From contig MU008228.1 of assembly GCA_010909165.1 (NCBI GenBank), positions 62,001 through 126,000 of the forward strand: a stretch of 64,000 bases of DNA, written 5' to 3'. Under the pieces are notes generated by a model, which saw only the letters and a program-made list of their open reading frames with translations, ran no database searches and was not told where the DNA came from. Shown here piece after piece: positions 63,023 through 64,000 of the stretch (position 1 is the first letter of the stretch; every line of letters starts with the position of its first letter). The DNA comes from Anthoceros angustus. Taxonomy: Eukaryota > Streptophyta > Anthocerotopsida > Anthocerotales > Anthocerotaceae. Made by a program: the position numbers and the translations under genes.

Positions 63023-63434
63023 CTACAGCCGGATGCGGACGCGGCCAGGTCCCCGTCTGCGGCGTGCAGCCTCTCCCTCACCCACCACACGCTCAATTCC
63101 GGTCTCCTCAATGCCAACCACCTTCTCCAATTCGGCCACAAGGAGGTGGTAGCCGTGAAAATCCTCAGGCTTCCAGGCACCAGCCTCCATTTCCGGAACA
63201 TCTGTCCGATTGGCAAACCTCTGCACCTCCCCGTGCACACGCTCTAGCTTGTCAACGTGCTTGTGCACTAGTCGCATCAGACGCCACAGATATTGGTGAG
63301 AAAGGGAGCCGGGCTTGTCGATAAGGGCAGTGAGCTCTTTCTGGTCGTCCTCAAAAATTGCGATCCCATGACCAGTGTTGAAAGCCATAGCGCTAGCTTG
63401 GCTGCTTCCCGTCTTCCACAACCAGAGCTGCAAG
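63023..63434 (-). CDS. Exon-like ORF of unknown family, right of the CACTA end
   Basis: On the minus strand a pyrimidine-rich tract ending TTGTTGTCTTGCAG (about 63,434-63,447) looks like a splice acceptor. After it an open frame reads LWLWKTGSSQASAMAFNTG, DDQKELTALIDKPGSLS, LMRLVHKHVDKLERVHGEV and WKPEDFHGYHLLVAELEKVV, ending in a basic tail with a stop at 63023. It looks like a real terminal exon. I do not recognise the family. It may belong to a host gene fragment carried by the CACTA element or to an independent gene. Confidence 0.4.
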
Positions 63435-63447
63435 ACAACAACAAAAA

Positions 63448-64000
63448 CCTGGTGCAACCCACTGATCGGAAATGAGAATTGCAGCCGCATAATCGAAGCG
63501 CACACGCACAGCAACCATAAAACGAGTTCTCAGCATGCAACTTTCCCCAAAACGCGCGCGACATCTATAACACTACCTCTACAACACTACAAATCGGCAC
63601 ACAACCGACTGGAAAAACTCATGGCTGCGCGCGCACCTCAATCGCAGCGGTGGACCACGATCTCAGGGCGTGAATGAACTCGTGAGCAGTGAAGTGGCTT
63701 GAAGGCAATGCACCCTTTTGTTGCCGAGGGCAAATGAGAGGCCGGTGTCTTGGACCCTCGAGTACATTCGGCATCTTGTGATACATGGTCTGGAAGCCAA
63801 GTTCAAAATGACAAGTCACAAAAACTCAACATCAACTTCAGTGGTCATGGCCAAGTACCCTGCCAAAGTTTATGACCAAGAGGATATGTATTTGACCGAG
63901 ATGATATGTATTTGACTGTACCATGTTCCCAAGACCCAAGGAACCCTAAACCATGATCCCGAAACTAGAGTAAAGCTAACCCATGTTCCCGGAACCCAAG
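63448..64000. other. Right edge, no gene assigned
   Basis: It could contain intron and upstream exons of the minus-strand ORF, but no exon is clear. Near the edge CCATGWTCCC and AACCCTAAACC words recur (63,920-63,990), suggesting a short degenerate repeat. Confidence 0.4.

Overview
This is nuclear DNA of a land plant with a large, retrotransposon-rich genome. The key clue is a family of PLS-type pentatricopeptide repeat (PPR) proteins with a variant DYW deaminase domain. They carry a KKPA box where the usual PG box sits and end in GRP instead of DYW. This matches the DYW:KP class, which is known from hornworts, some lycophytes and ferns and is linked to U-to-C organellar RNA editing. Seed plants and mosses are therefore unlikely; a fern, lycophyte or hornwort is the best inference. 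The species cannot be named from sequence alone.

Left part (1-38.3 kb): a cluster of seven PPR-DYW:KP copies plus three relics. Copies 1 (256-3300) and 2 (3814-6163) are on the minus strand, copy 3 (8806-11580) on the plus strand, and copies 4 (19700-24038), 5 (29719-31234), 6 (31870-35220) and 7 (35601-38227) on the minus strand. All share one architecture. It starts with an N-terminal segment holding a PDF-like motif of the kind found in organellar single-stranded DNA-binding (OSB) proteins. Next come a few divergent PPRs, then a variable number of nearly identical P-L-S triplets of about 306 bp, then E1/E2, then DYW:KP. Differences among triplets include the RNA-recognition positions (N or T at residue 5, D or N at the last residue of the P motif). 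Every copy has frameshifts, so each is a pseudogene or contains assembly errors. Between copies 3 and 4 lies a 6.7 kb block bounded by inverted repeats, holding an older decayed PPR array and a very GC-rich, palindrome-rich stretch. A compound satellite (GGCTAT hexamers running into a 42-bp repeat) and a truncated Copia element separate copies 4 and 5.

Right part (39.2-64 kb): nested transposons. A minus-strand Copia relic (D) is interrupted by a complete 18.7 kb composite Copia (A: 170-bp LTRs, target duplication CAGGG). A is itself interrupted by a gag-only Copia (B: 251-bp LTRs, target duplication ACTTT) and by another Copia (C: LTRs of about 190 bp, target duplication GATTG). C is a mosaic containing two patches of A-type pol. 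Beyond D are a gag-like ORF of a second retroelement type and a CACTA DNA-transposon end with subterminal repeats. One exon-like ORF lies to the right of that end.

The PPR copies would act, if expressed and imported, as organellar RNA-editing factors. The transposons explain most of the remaining sequence.
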